Positions 18,596 through 28,277 of a stretch of 64,000 nucleotides of DNA are shown here, piece after piece. This DNA is from Pseudomonadota bacterium (GTDB lineage: Bacteria > Pseudomonadota > Gammaproteobacteria > Acidithiobacillales > Acidithiobacillaceae), in assembly GCA_021821885.1 (NCBI GenBank), contig JAKARO010000006.1, forward strand, positions 1 through 64,000. Direction: 5' to 3'. Under the pieces are notes generated by a model. That model saw only the letters and a list, made by a program, of their open reading frames with translations, had not been told where the DNA came from and ran no database searches. Made by a program: the position numbers and the translations under genes. The stretch's first letter is position 1, and each line of letters opens with the position of its first letter.

Positions 18596-21500
18596 GATGC
18601 GATTTCCTCCAGCGAATTCTGGGGTCTGCTGCGGCCCGAGGCCGGATGTATATGCAGTGCTCCGTCTTCCAGGACATGGGCCCGGTAGCCGTCTTCCGGA
18701 TCCAGAACGATGACCCGCATCCATCCACCAAACAGCAGTGACCGGACCTTGGCCAGATTTCCCACGGCACGGAGCACAAAAGGCACAGGGGCTTCCACCA
18801 GTGCGATAAGGCGCACCGGTTCATGATAGGGTCTGCCGTCCTTGAGCACCGTCTGGGTGGGCAGGCCGGTACGCAGGTCACTCTGGTTTCCGGTCATGAC
18901 AGCGAAACGTCCGGCCACGTTATGGTAGACCTTGCTGCCACTACCATAATGTTCCACGTCGACCGTGGAAAAATAATGTTCCAGGTTAATCCATTCTCCT
19001 ACCACAACCGGACTGGACAGGATGTTTTCCAGCATCCGTCCCTTGGGATCCAGGCGGTAGTCATAGGACTGCAGGAACGCCCGCCCGTCAAGGTCCACTC
19101 CCTCGGTGAGAACCCTCCGCCCAATAATGCCATAGAGATTGCGGGAAAGGCCCCACTCCGGGCGTACCTGCGACCAGTCGTGGGCTTGGCGGCGGGCCAT
19201 AACGGCTGCGGCATAGGGATCTTCGGTGAGCTTTGCAGGAGCCCCCAAGGTCGGCATGCGACGGGCCGCACAGCGTCGGGTGGCAGCCGAGAGGCCATTG
19301 CGCAGCCGCTCCAGATAGAGCAGATGACGGGCCGGGAGCATTTCGATGTCGTGCAGATCTACCGCGTCCGTGGTCGTGTTGTGGACCGCCGGCAGAAACC
19401 AGGTATCGTCCGGAATAGTGATGCCATTTTCGCGCAGTCGCCTGCGGATTTCCGGCTTGTTCGCCATCGCTGCCAGGGCGCGGGCATTGGGAAGCCCCCT
19501 GCCCCCGGAACACGCTCCGCAGTCCAGGGCAGACTCGTATGGATTGTTTTCTGTCTGGCTTTCATGCGAGACGAGCAGGACAAATCGGGAAAAATTGCGG
19601 TTCAGTCCCGTGGACAGAAGGGCCTGCGTGACATAGCGGACCTGTTCTTCCAGGCTGAAACCAATACGGCCGAGCCGTTCCATCTGCAGCCCGGTTTCCT
19701 GCCGGTCTACACGGTACACCTCACGCAGGCGCGCAATGAATCCTGCCTCCCGGGTCTCACCAAGCCCCAGCCTCAGGGCAAGGGCGCTGGGACCCTGCAC
19801 GTGTCCCATGGCAATTTCCCGCAGTTCCCGGACTTCATCGTCGGTTACCTGGTCCCGGCCAATCCTGAGTTCCTTGGCCAGGGCCCGAACGATCATCGCC
19901 CTCTGCACGGCTCGCAGGATCGAATCTGCCTGCTCGGGGCTGAGCTTGTCCAGGAGCAGTCGGGTCACCGGTTTTTTGGCCTCGAGATGCCCATGCAGCT
20001 GGTAGTAGGTTAGCGGGGCCACCGTCCTTCCAATTAGCCCCAGGCTGAAAATGAGCCCGATCGCCTCCACCGCCACGAAAGGAGAGAGGATGGATCCTTT
20101 CAGGTCATGGAGGATATGTTCCAGTGCCCCATAGAGTGGCTCCTCTTCCAGGTCCAGGTCTGCGGGAATTTCCGGGACCAGGTTTTTTGGGGTCTGGACG
20201 GCAGGGCAGAGATGGCTTTCGCTGCCCTTCCCAAATTCGAGATAGCCGATGGGAATGCCGAAGAATCCGGCGATCCCGAAAGTTTCGTAATCCCCCAGCG
20301 CCTCCAGCTGGCGCCGCATAGGTTCTGATCGCACGTCAATGCAGAAAAAAGCCTGGGCAAAAGGCCGTTTCTCAGGCTCCGGATCTGGTGGGGGCACATG
20401 GATTTTCTCTACCAGCGCGGCAATGTAATGGGATTCCATGGCCTGCAGCCAGACAAATCCTTCTCCGTGCTCCCAATCCCGCAGCAGATCCAGCAGTGCT
20501 TCGATCTCCCCTGTGGACAGGACCTGGAGCGACTGCACTGTACCCTCCCCAACCAGACCCGCAAGACTCTGGAGGGCTTTTGCCTGCAGATCTGCCTCCC
20601 GGCGGGATTTGGCGCTGATGTAGCGGCGGGCCAGATCTTCCCGGTTCCTGCTGCGCCGCCGGGCCAGGTCGTCTTCTACCAGATGGGCCCACCCCGGAAG
20701 AATGCGCCCCTCGTGGAGTTCCAGGCGAAGATAGGCCCCCCAGGAATCCGACGCCACAAAGCACCGGACAGCTTCCGCATTCCCAGGAGCGCCATGGTGG
20801 CGTACGGCTTCCTGAAGCAGAGCCATACCAAGCACCATGCGCACAGCCAGAAAGTCTGTCAGGTCTGCGGGATGCTTTCTGGACCAGTAATAGTGCCTGG
20901 CACTGCTGCGGTAGCGGATAAAACCGGCCCAGCCATGCAGCCGGGTGAGCTGGCGCGTAATGTAGGCCTGCCAGGAAGACTCCGGCACTTTCAGGAGCCG
21001 CAGGATATGTGCCACCATCCCTTCCGGAGTTTCCTCCACCTGCAGCAGCTGGCGCAGCTGCAGTCCCCGAAGAAGGAAGCGGGCGTTCCGCCGGGCGACC
21101 TCCTTCCAGGCCGCGAAAAAACCCTGTTCCCGGTTCGGTGCCTGCCAGGCAGACTGGCCCTCATCGAAAAAGTCCAGGCAGCTTTTCACCAGAAGTTCGT
21201 CGAGGGTCGCGCCAAGATCCGTACCGAAGAGCCGGTCCACATTCATATAGACGGGCGCGTCTGCGGCGACCCGGCGCTTCAGGATGGCCTCCAGCCGCAC
21301 CACCGTTTCCGGTCCCACTCCATCTTCTTCCCGGTTCTGGTCATGGAGAGCGGCGTACAGCCCGGGGCCGGTCAGCCACTCGGCACCGGACACCAGCCGT
21401 TCCGCCGGCCAGGAAGTGGCCAGGGTCCAGAGCCAGTTTTCGAGGTCAATGCCAGTGGGGATGCGCCCTGAATTCCGTGCAACAAAAGCACCTATCTGCT

Positions 21501-21753
21501 TGCGCAGAGCCGCATCATCGACTTTTCCTTCTGCGCGGTAGCGCTGGTATTCCTGCCTGGACAGGTATCCGCGTCCGTGGAACAGGCGGGTACCCTCTCC
21601 CACAGCCTTTTCAAAAGGAAGATGCTCCAGGCCAAACAGCGGGTTATGGTGGATGAAGGTCCGCATGGGCCAGAACCTCGGGATCGGTTCACTGGCCACA
21701 TAGATCATGGACCGGACCCTGAGCCGGTCCCCGAGTGTCAGCTGACTGTCCAT
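18592..21753 (-). CDS. dabA: DabA, carbonic-anhydrase-like subunit of the inorganic carbon pump (DUF2309)
   Basis: The 1053-residue cytoplasmic protein begins at MDSQLTLGDRLRV with GGGGGG 4 nt upstream. The beta-carbonic-anhydrase-like zinc site of DabA is visible: Cys471 and Asp473 in FFCIDVRSE, His730 in LLVSHESQ, and Cys745 in DCGACSGG. With DabB it uses the proton gradient to hydrate CO2 vectorially, feeding bicarbonate to the carboxysome. It is longer than the shortest DabA types. It overlaps the upstream membrane gene by 16 bp and CPII by ATGA. Confidence 0.93.
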   Translation of the reverse strand: MDSQLTLGDRLRVRSMIYVASEPIPRFWPMRTFIHHNPLFGLEHLPFEKAVGEGTRLFHGRGYLSRQEYQRYRAEGKVDDAALRKQIGAFVARNSGRIPTGIDLENWLWTLATSWPAERLVSGAEWLTGPGLYAALHDQNREEDGVGPETVVRLEAILKRRVAADAPVYMNVDRLFGTDLGATLDELLVKSCLDFFDEGQSAWQAPNREQGFFAAWKEVARRNARFLLRGLQLRQLLQVEETPEGMVAHILRLLKVPESSWQAYITRQLTRLHGWAGFIRYRSSARHYYWSRKHPADLTDFLAVRMVLGMALLQEAVRHHGAPGNAEAVRCFVASDSWGAYLRLELHEGRILPGWAHLVEDDLARRRSRNREDLARRYISAKSRREADLQAKALQSLAGLVGEGTVQSLQVLSTGEIEALLDLLRDWEHGEGFVWLQAMESHYIAALVEKIHVPPPDPEPEKRPFAQAFFCIDVRSEPMRRQLEALGDYETFGIAGFFGIPIGYLEFGKGSESHLCPAVQTPKNLVPEIPADLDLEEEPLYGALEHILHDLKGSILSPFVAVEAIGLIFSLGLIGRTVAPLTYYQLHGHLEAKKPVTRLLLDKLSPEQADSILRAVQRAMIVRALAKELRIGRDQVTDDEVRELREIAMGHVQGPSALALRLGLGETREAGFIARLREVYRVDRQETGLQMERLGRIGFSLEEQVRYVTQALLSTGLNRNFSRFVLLVSHESQTENNPYESALDCGACSGGRGLPNARALAAMANKPEIRRRLRENGITIPDDTWFLPAVHNTTTDAVDLHDIEMLPARHLLYLERLRNGLSAATRRCAARRMPTLGAPAKLTEDPYAAAVMARRQAHDWSQVRPEWGLSRNLYGIIGRRVLTEGVDLDGRAFLQSYDYRLDPKGRMLENILSSPVVVGEWINLEHYFSTVDVEHYGSGSKVYHNVAGRFAVMTGNQSDLRTGLPTQTVLKDGRPYHEPVRLIALVEAPVPFVLRAVGNLAKVRSLLFGGWMRVIVLDPEDGYRAHVLEDGALHIHPASGRSRPQNSLEEIAS

Positions 21754-22517
21754 GTTGCCCCCCAGAAAAAAAGACCGGTGATCGCAAAGACCACCAGCAC
21801 CAGCGCACCAGCCCAGGTGCCTGCTGTCCCGAGATCTTCCACGGCAGTTCCCCGGTACACGCCAAACAGCAGGTCCTGGAGAAAGCGTCCAATAGACCAG
21901 CCCCACAGAAACAGTACGGGGAGGAGGAACAGAATCCATCCCGCAGGCAGCGTGCCCATGGTTTTCAGCAGGGCAAAAAAACCCGGGAAAACTGGCGTTG
22001 CGGTTGCCGCCAGCGCTCCCGTCGCAAGAAGGGCGGAAAGCCTGGGCAGTACCCGTGCCACTCCACCCGAAAGTCCAATGTAGGCCCCGCCCATCCGCCG
22101 TGCCAGTTCCCCGGCCCAGAGGCAGAGCAGGGCTCCGGGTATGGACCAGGCCAGCAGGGACAGCTGCACCTGCGCAACAGAGACTCCCGCGAGAACCTGC
22201 AGCCAGGCCAGTGCCAGCCCGGAAGTCGCCATAAAACGGGCCCAGATGGTGATTTCACGCACGCTGATAGCCCGGAAAGCATAGAGAATGGCCGTACACA
22301 GTGCCAGGGCTGCGACCAGACCGTGCCAGGGATTGGAAATCCCGGAGAACCAGGGGCCGGACGCCCATAGGAGGAGGACCCCCAGTTGGGGCAGAACGAG
22401 AATCGAGAGCGCCTTTGCCCACCCGCCGGGCGCGCTGGCGACCAGGCGATTGAACAGCCAGGACAGTGGAAACAGTGGCAGAAAAACACCAGACAGGAGA
22501 AACAGGACCAGGTTCAT
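21738..22517 (-). CDS. Polytopic membrane protein between dabB and dabA (probable DAB accessory subunit)
   Basis: The 259-residue protein is almost entirely hydrophobic, with about 7-8 predicted membrane helices, starting MNLVLFLLSGVFLPLFPLSWLF. It resembles part of an antiporter-like (NuoM/MrpD) subunit in composition, but I see no firm family motif. Its ATG follows the dabB stop by 1 bp and its end overlaps dabA by 16 bp, so all three are tightly coupled and probably form one complex. Confidence 0.78.
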   Translation of the reverse strand: MNLVLFLLSGVFLPLFPLSWLFNRLVASAPGGWAKALSILVLPQLGVLLLWASGPWFSGISNPWHGLVAALALCTAILYAFRAISVREITIWARFMATSGLALAWLQVLAGVSVAQVQLSLLAWSIPGALLCLWAGELARRMGGAYIGLSGGVARVLPRLSALLATGALAATATPVFPGFFALLKTMGTLPAGWILFLLPVLFLWGWSIGRFLQDLLFGVYRGTAVEDLGTAGTWAGALVLVVFAITGLFFWGATWTVS

Positions 22518-22518
22518 C

Positions 22519-24219
22519 TCAGCACCACCGCAGCCAGATGTTGAGCCGGCGGGACGCCGATATCAGGATCTGGGACAGTCGCGCATAGAGATCGTTGATG
22601 TACAGTTCACGCGAAAGGGAAGCGTAGAGCACCAGATAGGTACCGCGCCAGCGCGCGCCCAGTGAACCCCATAGATCCAGTGTGTCCGCAAAAAAAGTTA
22701 GCGCCCAGCCACCCACGAACAGGAGAGCCAGTACCAGCATCAGCGCCGCAAAAGGGAAGCTGCCGAGACTTGCGGCCTTATAGAGCCGTTCCCCGCGACC
22801 GCCAGGATAGAGAAAATTCCCGAAATAATGGCTGATCAGCGTGTAGCCCACCACAATCAGCACAAACGAGACCAAGATGCCACCCATCAGCCGCCACGGA
22901 TTGGTCCGGGTCATCTTGTGGGCGGCAAACAGGGCTTGGGCACCGGTCACCCAACCGAAAAACAGGAGGATAAGGACACCCTGCTCATAGAAGGCATGGG
23001 CCGCCACAAAAAAATGGGAGAGCGCCAGTACGGTGATGGGAACCAGAATGGTCAGTGCCGCTGCCACCATCCACGGCAGGCGGGAAGGCCGGCGGGGCCG
23101 GCGCTCTACGACCGACGTATAGACAGGATCTGCAGGCACACCGTCCTGGCGTCGGGCATCCCCGATGACATTTCCGGCACTCAGGAACAGGGATGCCTTG
23201 AAGAAGCCGTGCGCAATCAAGTGGAAAACCGCCAGGGGAAAGGCCCCGACACCACATTCCATAACCATGAACCCCATCTGTCCCATGGTGGAGTATCCCA
23301 GCGACCGTTTGACATCGTTCTGGATGAGCATGAGGGCAGAGCCGGTAATGGCCGTGACCAGACCGACCAGAAAGGCCAGATGCAGGACATCGCCGGCATG
23401 TTCAAATACCGGAGCAAAACGGTTGAACAGGAACCCGCCCGCATTGACGATGCCGGCATGCATCAGTGCAGACACTGGTGTTGGACCGTCCATGGTATAG
23501 GGCAGCCAGCCATGCAGCAGGAACTGTGCAGAGCGTGCGAAGGCAGCCAGTGCGACCAGAAAGCCGACCACTTCCAGAACCGGAATGCCCCAAAGCGTGT
23601 GGACAGCCGGGGCCATCTGGATGCGGGAAAAAATCACCGGAAGGGAAAGACTGTGGTAGGTTTCCCCCAGTAGAGCCGCTGCCATCCAGAGGGGCAGATC
23701 GCCAAAACGGTAGGTGATCTGGGTCCAGAAAGCATAGCGGCCGGCGGCCGGCCGGTCCGTATCGTGGCCCAGAAGAAAATAGAGGAGCACCCCCACGAGA
23801 AACCAAGCAGCGAGAAGGGTGAGCAGGTCCGCAGCCGAAACCATGAACAGGATGGTGGCCGTCATCAGGTCCAGCAGTGCGAAAAAGCGCGGATAGCCGG
23901 GCTCCTCTACCATGTAGCGCACCGAGTAGATGTGCACAAGCAGGCTGATGCCGGACACAAACGCCCACATGATGAGACTGAGCGGATCTATCCACAGGCT
24001 TCCCCAGTCCACGCCGATGGTTACGTCCTGGGGCGTCCCGGAGACCAGATAGCCGCCCAGTTCAGCCAGTGCAAGCACAAAAACAAGGAAGGTAACGCCC
24101 ACACTGGTTCTGGCCGATGCAGAACGGCGGTGGCGCGCAAACAGGAAGATCACCACCGCTGACAGCACCGGCAGAAATGGAATGGCTACCGCCAGAACAT
24201 CCATGGGATTTCCACTCAT
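22519..24219 (-). CDS. dabB: DabB, NuoL/MrpA-like proton-conducting subunit of the inorganic carbon pump
   Basis: The 566-residue protein of the proton-translocating antiporter family has about 14-16 helices. The core motif FLLHGWLPYTMDGPTPVSAL and IQNDVKRSLGYSTMGQMGFM carry the conserved charged residues of NuoL-like channels. In DAB complexes this subunit couples cation flow to CO2 hydration by DabA. The ATG has a GGAAGGGG ribosome-binding site and lies 14 bp after cbbO. Confidence 0.92.
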   Translation of the reverse strand: MSGNPMDVLAVAIPFLPVLSAVVIFLFARHRRSASARTSVGVTFLVFVLALAELGGYLVSGTPQDVTIGVDWGSLWIDPLSLIMWAFVSGISLLVHIYSVRYMVEEPGYPRFFALLDLMTATILFMVSAADLLTLLAAWFLVGVLLYFLLGHDTDRPAAGRYAFWTQITYRFGDLPLWMAAALLGETYHSLSLPVIFSRIQMAPAVHTLWGIPVLEVVGFLVALAAFARSAQFLLHGWLPYTMDGPTPVSALMHAGIVNAGGFLFNRFAPVFEHAGDVLHLAFLVGLVTAITGSALMLIQNDVKRSLGYSTMGQMGFMVMECGVGAFPLAVFHLIAHGFFKASLFLSAGNVIGDARRQDGVPADPVYTSVVERRPRRPSRLPWMVAAALTILVPITVLALSHFFVAAHAFYEQGVLILLFFGWVTGAQALFAAHKMTRTNPWRLMGGILVSFVLIVVGYTLISHYFGNFLYPGGRGERLYKAASLGSFPFAALMLVLALLFVGGWALTFFADTLDLWGSLGARWRGTYLVLYASLSRELYINDLYARLSQILISASRRLNIWLRWC

Positions 24220-24233
24220 GAAAACGCCCCTTC

Positions 24234-26603
24234 CTAACTTCTGGTCATGGAAATATATAGCTGCGGAAGCTTCTCCGGCAGGCGGTCGACATGATCCAGA
24301 ACCAGATAGTTACGTGCCCCGAAAATCCGCGACACATATTCATCGGCATAGGGATCCAGGGAAAGGCAGAAAGTACGGATCCCCCTGCGTGCCAGTTCCT
24401 CCACCGCTTTTTTGGTGTCATGGCGGAGATACTGGGGATCCCGCACGTCGTTATCCGCTGGCTCGCCATCCGTCAACAGCAGTACCAGCTTTTTCTGGCT
24501 CCGGCGCTGGTCCATGAGATGGCCGGCATGCCGCAGCGCTGCCCCCATGCGCGTGGAAAGCTGCCCTTTCATGCCCGCCAGACGCCCCTTGACCTTGTCA
24601 TCGTAGGGAGCCTCAAAGTCCTTGAAGCGGTAAAATTCGACGTCGTGGCGACCATTGGAGTCAAAACCGCAGAGCGTGAACGGATCCCCGATTTTATCCA
24701 GGGCCCCAGCCAGCAGGGCAGCCGACTCCTTGGCCAGCTGCAGTACTGTCACGTCCCCTTCCGTACGCGAACGCAGCCGGTCGTTGGTCGATTCAGAAAG
24801 ATCCACCAGCAGCATCACCGAAAGGTCCCGGACGTGCAGGCGGGTACGGATACCAATGCGGGGATCCGGCTGCCGGTCCATACGGATATCGGTCATGGCC
24901 AGTATGGCAGCATTAATGTCGATTTCATCGCCGTCCTCTACTTTCCGGGTCCGGACAACGCCCTGGGGCTGAACCGCCTCAATGAGCCGGCGCAGACGCT
25001 GGACCATGGGCTTCCGCTGTTCGAGAAGTGCCGCGATTTCACCAGGATCTCCCATGCGGGGACGTTTCTCGTAAACTGTCACCCACAGCGGCCGCTCCAG
25101 CTGGGTCTGGTAGTCCCATTCCGGATACTGCTGCGGCTGGGACACCGGCTCTTTACCCTCCTTCTCATTAAAGGTCAGGCCATCGTCATCGTAGAGCTCA
25201 GTCGGAAGCACCCAGATTTCCTGGGCATCATCCCCCGCATTCTCCACATCAACCGCATTGACCATTTCCATGAGACTAACGTATTTTCGGACCTGTGGCT
25301 GACCGCCCGCCAGCAGGTCCCCTGCCAGTCCGTCCGGAGGTGCGGTCCAGAGGTAACGGTTATCATCCCGGTAGAGGCTTCCCGAAATTTCTCGGACCGC
25401 CGATTCGACGAATCCGGAAGAGGCGGTGAGCTGCGCCAGCTTCTCCGCTCCGGCCAGAACTGCGGCGTAGGGATCATCCTCACCAGATTCTGGTCCGACC
25501 GGAACCGTTGCAAACACTGCGCGCGCAGCTCCGACCAACGGGTGCTGGTCCATATAGCCATCATCCAGCAGGGCCAAGGAGACCCGGTCCAGCAGATGGG
25601 CCATAGCAGGAAGAGGCTCCTGTTCCACGCAGGCCGGCAGCTGTCCAAGCTTCTGCCAGAGAGGGAAAAGACCAGGAAATTTCTGCAGGGCCAGGCGCTC
25701 AACGCGCGCATCCTCAAGAATCCCAATCCACAGTTTCTGCGGGGGGGTTGCAAGATCCATGCGGACATCGTAACGGGAATAGACTATGTGTGCCGCCGCA
25801 TGCGCGGCGGCAGCGCGGTAGAGTTCCAATGCGGCCATCTTCTCTCCGCGCGCATTTTCGGCGTCGTCATAGGCATCGGGCAGATGGATGAAATAGTGCT
25901 CAATGTAGGGCCGGTACCCCTCACGGGTTTCATAGTCGCCCGACGTCGGGCGCAAAAAAAAGTCCCTTCCCCACAGGGCGCGCAAATACATGTTCAGCCG
26001 CCGCTGCACATCAATGAAGAGCACACCACGCCGTTCTTTCTGCAGAACCGCCAGGGACTGCGGGGTCACCAGGCCAAAGAATTCGGCCTGGGCGGAAAAA
26101 TCGGTGCGGTAGGCAGACACCCCCCACATGGACCACCGGCGCAGTCCACCCAGGGTCATCTGCTCCAGCAGGATCTCGATTTTGCCCAGCATGGGGCGGA
26201 CCCCTCTGGGTGCCTGGGCCAGAAGCTGGTCAAGCAGGAGTAGATAACCACGGAAGAGTTCCATCTCTCCGAGACGCCGGGCAACGATGGGGGCAGTAGA
26301 AAAAAACAGTGCGAGCACTTCGGCACTCGTCTTGGAGAACATGCGAATGGCGGTCGACAGCATCTCGAAAACCGCCTGTTCTCCGATCTCCCGAGCCACA
26401 TGTGGTGCCGACTCAATAAATGCGACGACCAGATCCGTCCCCCGGCCAAGGGCCTTCAGGCTGCTGGCTCCCTGAAGATAGGCTTCCAGACCCCGGGGGG
26501 TGAAAACCCGGGCCGCCTCGTGCCAGTTGGCCTCCAGCACTGGTAGGGCATGCTCGCCAAGGTCTTCCAGAATGTTTGGATAGTCGGTCAGCTGGATAGC
26601 CAT
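24234..26603 (-). CDS. cbbO: CbbO, von Willebrand A-domain adaptor of the RuBisCO activase
   Basis: The 789-residue protein has a large helical N-terminal region and a C-terminal VWA domain (from about residue 585). Its MIDAS motif DLSESTN and later LLLTDGEPADND are intact. The VWA metal site contacts RuBisCO while CbbQ remodels it. It is separated from mcdB by 87 bp, the largest gap in this half of the operon, and from cbbQ by four genes. Confidence 0.93.
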   Translation of the reverse strand: MAIQLTDYPNILEDLGEHALPVLEANWHEAARVFTPRGLEAYLQGASSLKALGRGTDLVVAFIESAPHVAREIGEQAVFEMLSTAIRMFSKTSAEVLALFFSTAPIVARRLGEMELFRGYLLLLDQLLAQAPRGVRPMLGKIEILLEQMTLGGLRRWSMWGVSAYRTDFSAQAEFFGLVTPQSLAVLQKERRGVLFIDVQRRLNMYLRALWGRDFFLRPTSGDYETREGYRPYIEHYFIHLPDAYDDAENARGEKMAALELYRAAAAHAAAHIVYSRYDVRMDLATPPQKLWIGILEDARVERLALQKFPGLFPLWQKLGQLPACVEQEPLPAMAHLLDRVSLALLDDGYMDQHPLVGAARAVFATVPVGPESGEDDPYAAVLAGAEKLAQLTASSGFVESAVREISGSLYRDDNRYLWTAPPDGLAGDLLAGGQPQVRKYVSLMEMVNAVDVENAGDDAQEIWVLPTELYDDDGLTFNEKEGKEPVSQPQQYPEWDYQTQLERPLWVTVYEKRPRMGDPGEIAALLEQRKPMVQRLRRLIEAVQPQGVVRTRKVEDGDEIDINAAILAMTDIRMDRQPDPRIGIRTRLHVRDLSVMLLVDLSESTNDRLRSRTEGDVTVLQLAKESAALLAGALDKIGDPFTLCGFDSNGRHDVEFYRFKDFEAPYDDKVKGRLAGMKGQLSTRMGAALRHAGHLMDQRRSQKKLVLLLTDGEPADNDVRDPQYLRHDTKKAVEELARRGIRTFCLSLDPYADEYVSRIFGARNYLVLDHVDRLPEKLPQLYISMTRS

Positions 26604-26690
26604 GTCACACGTTTTTCCTGTTCACGCAGACAGCATCAACCCGGAGAGCCAGCAGGCTCCCTGCAGGGAGGACGGCAGAGACGGAAAACT

Positions 26691-26912
26691 TCAGTCGGGC
26701 CAAATACGGGAAGGGTTGATTTCCCGCCCACCACCCGCATTAAGATCCGCCAGTGCAGCGGGTTCACGACGGCTGGAGACCGTCGCTGCAGACCGGGGCT
26801 TGTTTTCCGAACGCGCAGCAGCCTGGGCCTCTGGGGCCGTTTTGGCTGAACCGGCAGCGCGACGTCTTGGAGTCTGGATGCTTGCGCTTAATTTGTCTTC
26901 CAGGTTGCTCAT
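26691..26912 (-). CDS. mcdB: McdB, carboxysome positioning adaptor
   Basis: The 73-residue, low-complexity, Ala/Arg/Ser-rich protein is predicted to be disordered. It ends INPSRIWPD, matching the near-invariant C-terminal tryptophan reported for alpha-carboxysome McdB. Its ATG overlaps the mcdA stop as ATGA. McdB links carboxysomes to the McdA gradient on the nucleoid and can form condensates. The call rests on context, length and the C-terminal motif rather than overall similarity. Confidence 0.82.
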   Translation of the reverse strand: MSNLEDKLSASIQTPRRRAAGSAKTAPEAQAAARSENKPRSAATVSSRREPAALADLNAGGGREINPSRIWPD

Positions 26913-27529
26913 TTCAGGACCTCCTCGATTAGCCGTTCGATTTCGTCTACGGCAGCGGTGCCACGCCGGCCCGTCTGGTAGACACTCCGTCCTTCCACCG
27001 CAGCACTCCGGTAGATGGCCCTTCTGCCAAGGTAGACCGACATCAATGGCAGGCCAATGGCCGCCGCCGCAGTCCGGGAGGCACGGGACAGGGCACTCTG
27101 TCCCTCAATCTGGTTGAGCAGAAAATACGCCCGAAGACCGGGGCGAGTTTCCCGCAGCCGCTCCAATGCTTCGACACTCCGCTGGCTCGCCCAGAGATCG
27201 AGGGCAGATGGCAGAACCGGCAGCAGCACGATATCTGCGCAGGCCAGAACGGAGCGGGTATGCGGATCTTCCAGCGCGGGGGAACAGTCGGTGACCCAGT
27301 AGGCATAATCTGCCTGTGCGTCCGGACCCTTCTCGGCGGGCCACTCGCCGACAGCGATCTCAAAACCTTCTGCTTCTGTCGCCCAGTCGGCCCAATGCTG
27401 CAGGCTCCCCTGCGGGTCGGCATCAAGCAGAAGGGTAGGAGCGCGCCGGGAAAGCCCCATGGCCAAATTCCATGCAATGGTAGTCTTCCCACAGCCCCCC
27501 TTGGCGTTAAACAGCGCGATATGGCGCAT
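26909..27529 (-). CDS. mcdA: McdA, ParA-type ATPase that positions carboxysomes
   Basis: The protein has 206 residues from MRHIALFNAKGGCGKTT, with a deviant Walker A carrying the signature lysine (KGGCGKTT). Walker A' is LLLDADPQGS and Walker B-like is VTDCSPALE. The ORF-track start 12 codons upstream is less likely because ATG 27529 overlaps the acRAF stop as TGATG. McdA binds DNA with ATP and, with McdB, spaces carboxysomes evenly along the nucleoid. Confidence 0.9.
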   Translation of the reverse strand: MRHIALFNAKGGCGKTTIAWNLAMGLSRRAPTLLLDADPQGSLQHWADWATEAEGFEIAVGEWPAEKGPDAQADYAYWVTDCSPALEDPHTRSVLACADIVLLPVLPSALDLWASQRSVEALERLRETRPGLRAYFLLNQIEGQSALSRASRTAAAAIGLPLMSVYLGRRAIYRSAAVEGRSVYQTGRRGTAAVDEIERLIEEVLK

Positions 27530-27822
27530 CACGATGGAGCCTTTTCCGTAACCTGCTGGGCACACCGGTCCGCCGCAAGGGCATATTCTTGCAGACGAGC
27601 CTCCTTTTCCCCGGATTCAAACTGGATGGCCACCACCACGTGCGTCCGCGCAAAGTTGAGATTCGGGTAATAGCCGGTCTTTTCTGACAAGTCGGCCAGA
27701 AGATCCAGAAAACTCCTGGTTTCGGCGTAGTCGGAAAAATCGTACCGCCGGTTCCAGCTCAGGGGTTTTCTGCGCTCCTCCCAGCCGTCGGGACAGGCCA
27801 TTCCGCCCCCCGTATCAGACAT
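27529..27822 (-). CDS. acRAF, pterin-dehydratase-like RuBisCO assembly factor
   Basis: The 97-residue protein has a pterin-4a-carbinolamine dehydratase fold (WNRRYDFSDYAETRSFLDLLADLSEKTGYYPNLNF), as in the alpha-carboxysome RuBisCO assembly factor acRAF, which lacks dehydratase function. Start 27822 is chosen because GGAGG lies 8 nt upstream; the ORF from 27852 overlaps more of the upstream gene. The start overlaps the ferritin-like stop by 8 bp. It probably aids assembly of CbbL/CbbS within the locus. Confidence 0.85.
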   Translation of the reverse strand: MSDTGGGMACPDGWEERRKPLSWNRRYDFSDYAETRSFLDLLADLSEKTGYYPNLNFARTHVVVAIQFESGEKEARLQEYALAADRCAQQVTEKAPS

Positions 27823-28264
27823 TTCCGTGTCCTCCGGTTTCCAGTCGGACAATTACGCTGTCCAGATGCTGCAGATGGTCCTGCTCGTCCTGTAGCAGCC
27901 GGCCAAACAGATAGGCAATCTTTTCTTCCCGGAGCCGTCGGGCAAAAGCCAAGGCCTCCGCGTAAAGATCCACTGCTGCCGCTTCAATATCCCGGTCCTG
28001 TTCCAGCATTTCCAGGATGTCCCGTCCAGGACGTGGTGGACGCATCTGCCCCGCTCCAGGAGCAATCCCCAAGAGCAGAAGGTGCTGGGCCAGCATCCCT
28101 GCGTGTTCCAGTTCCTCCCGCGCCTCATTCCGGAAGGAACTGGCCCATTCCGCCATTCCCCACAGTGTACAGAGACTGGACTGGGTCAGATACTGCTGCA
28201 CGGCGGTATACTCGTGGGTAAGCGCCTGCAGGAGAAAACCCGTGATGCGAGGGTGATTCCGCAT
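27815..28264 (-). CDS. Carboxysome-locus bacterioferritin-like protein
   Basis: This is a ferritin-superfamily four-helix protein of about 149 residues. Helix 1 is ITGFLLQALTHEYTAVQQYLTQ, and later helices contain REELEHAGMLAQHLLLLG and DEQDHLQHLDSV, keeping most carboxylate/His ligands. Such genes are regular members of proteobacterial cso operons, but their function is unknown. The start is uncertain: ATG 28264 is used; GTG 28291 would overlap the preceding csoS1 gene by 14 bp. Confidence 0.8.
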   Translation of the reverse strand: MRNHPRITGFLLQALTHEYTAVQQYLTQSSLCTLWGMAEWASSFRNEAREELEHAGMLAQHLLLLGIAPGAGQMRPPRPGRDILEMLEQDRDIEAAAVDLYAEALAFARRLREEKIAYLFGRLLQDEQDHLQHLDSVIVRLETGGHGNV

Positions 28265-28277
28265 CCGTGGGGTCCCG

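Noticed and set aside
20398-21471. 357-codon plus-strand ORF
   Set aside because: Antisense to dabA; no coding signature.
24291-26243. 650-codon plus-strand ORF
   Set aside because: It is antisense to cbbO, has shadow-type composition and no domain; high GC opens long antisense frames here.
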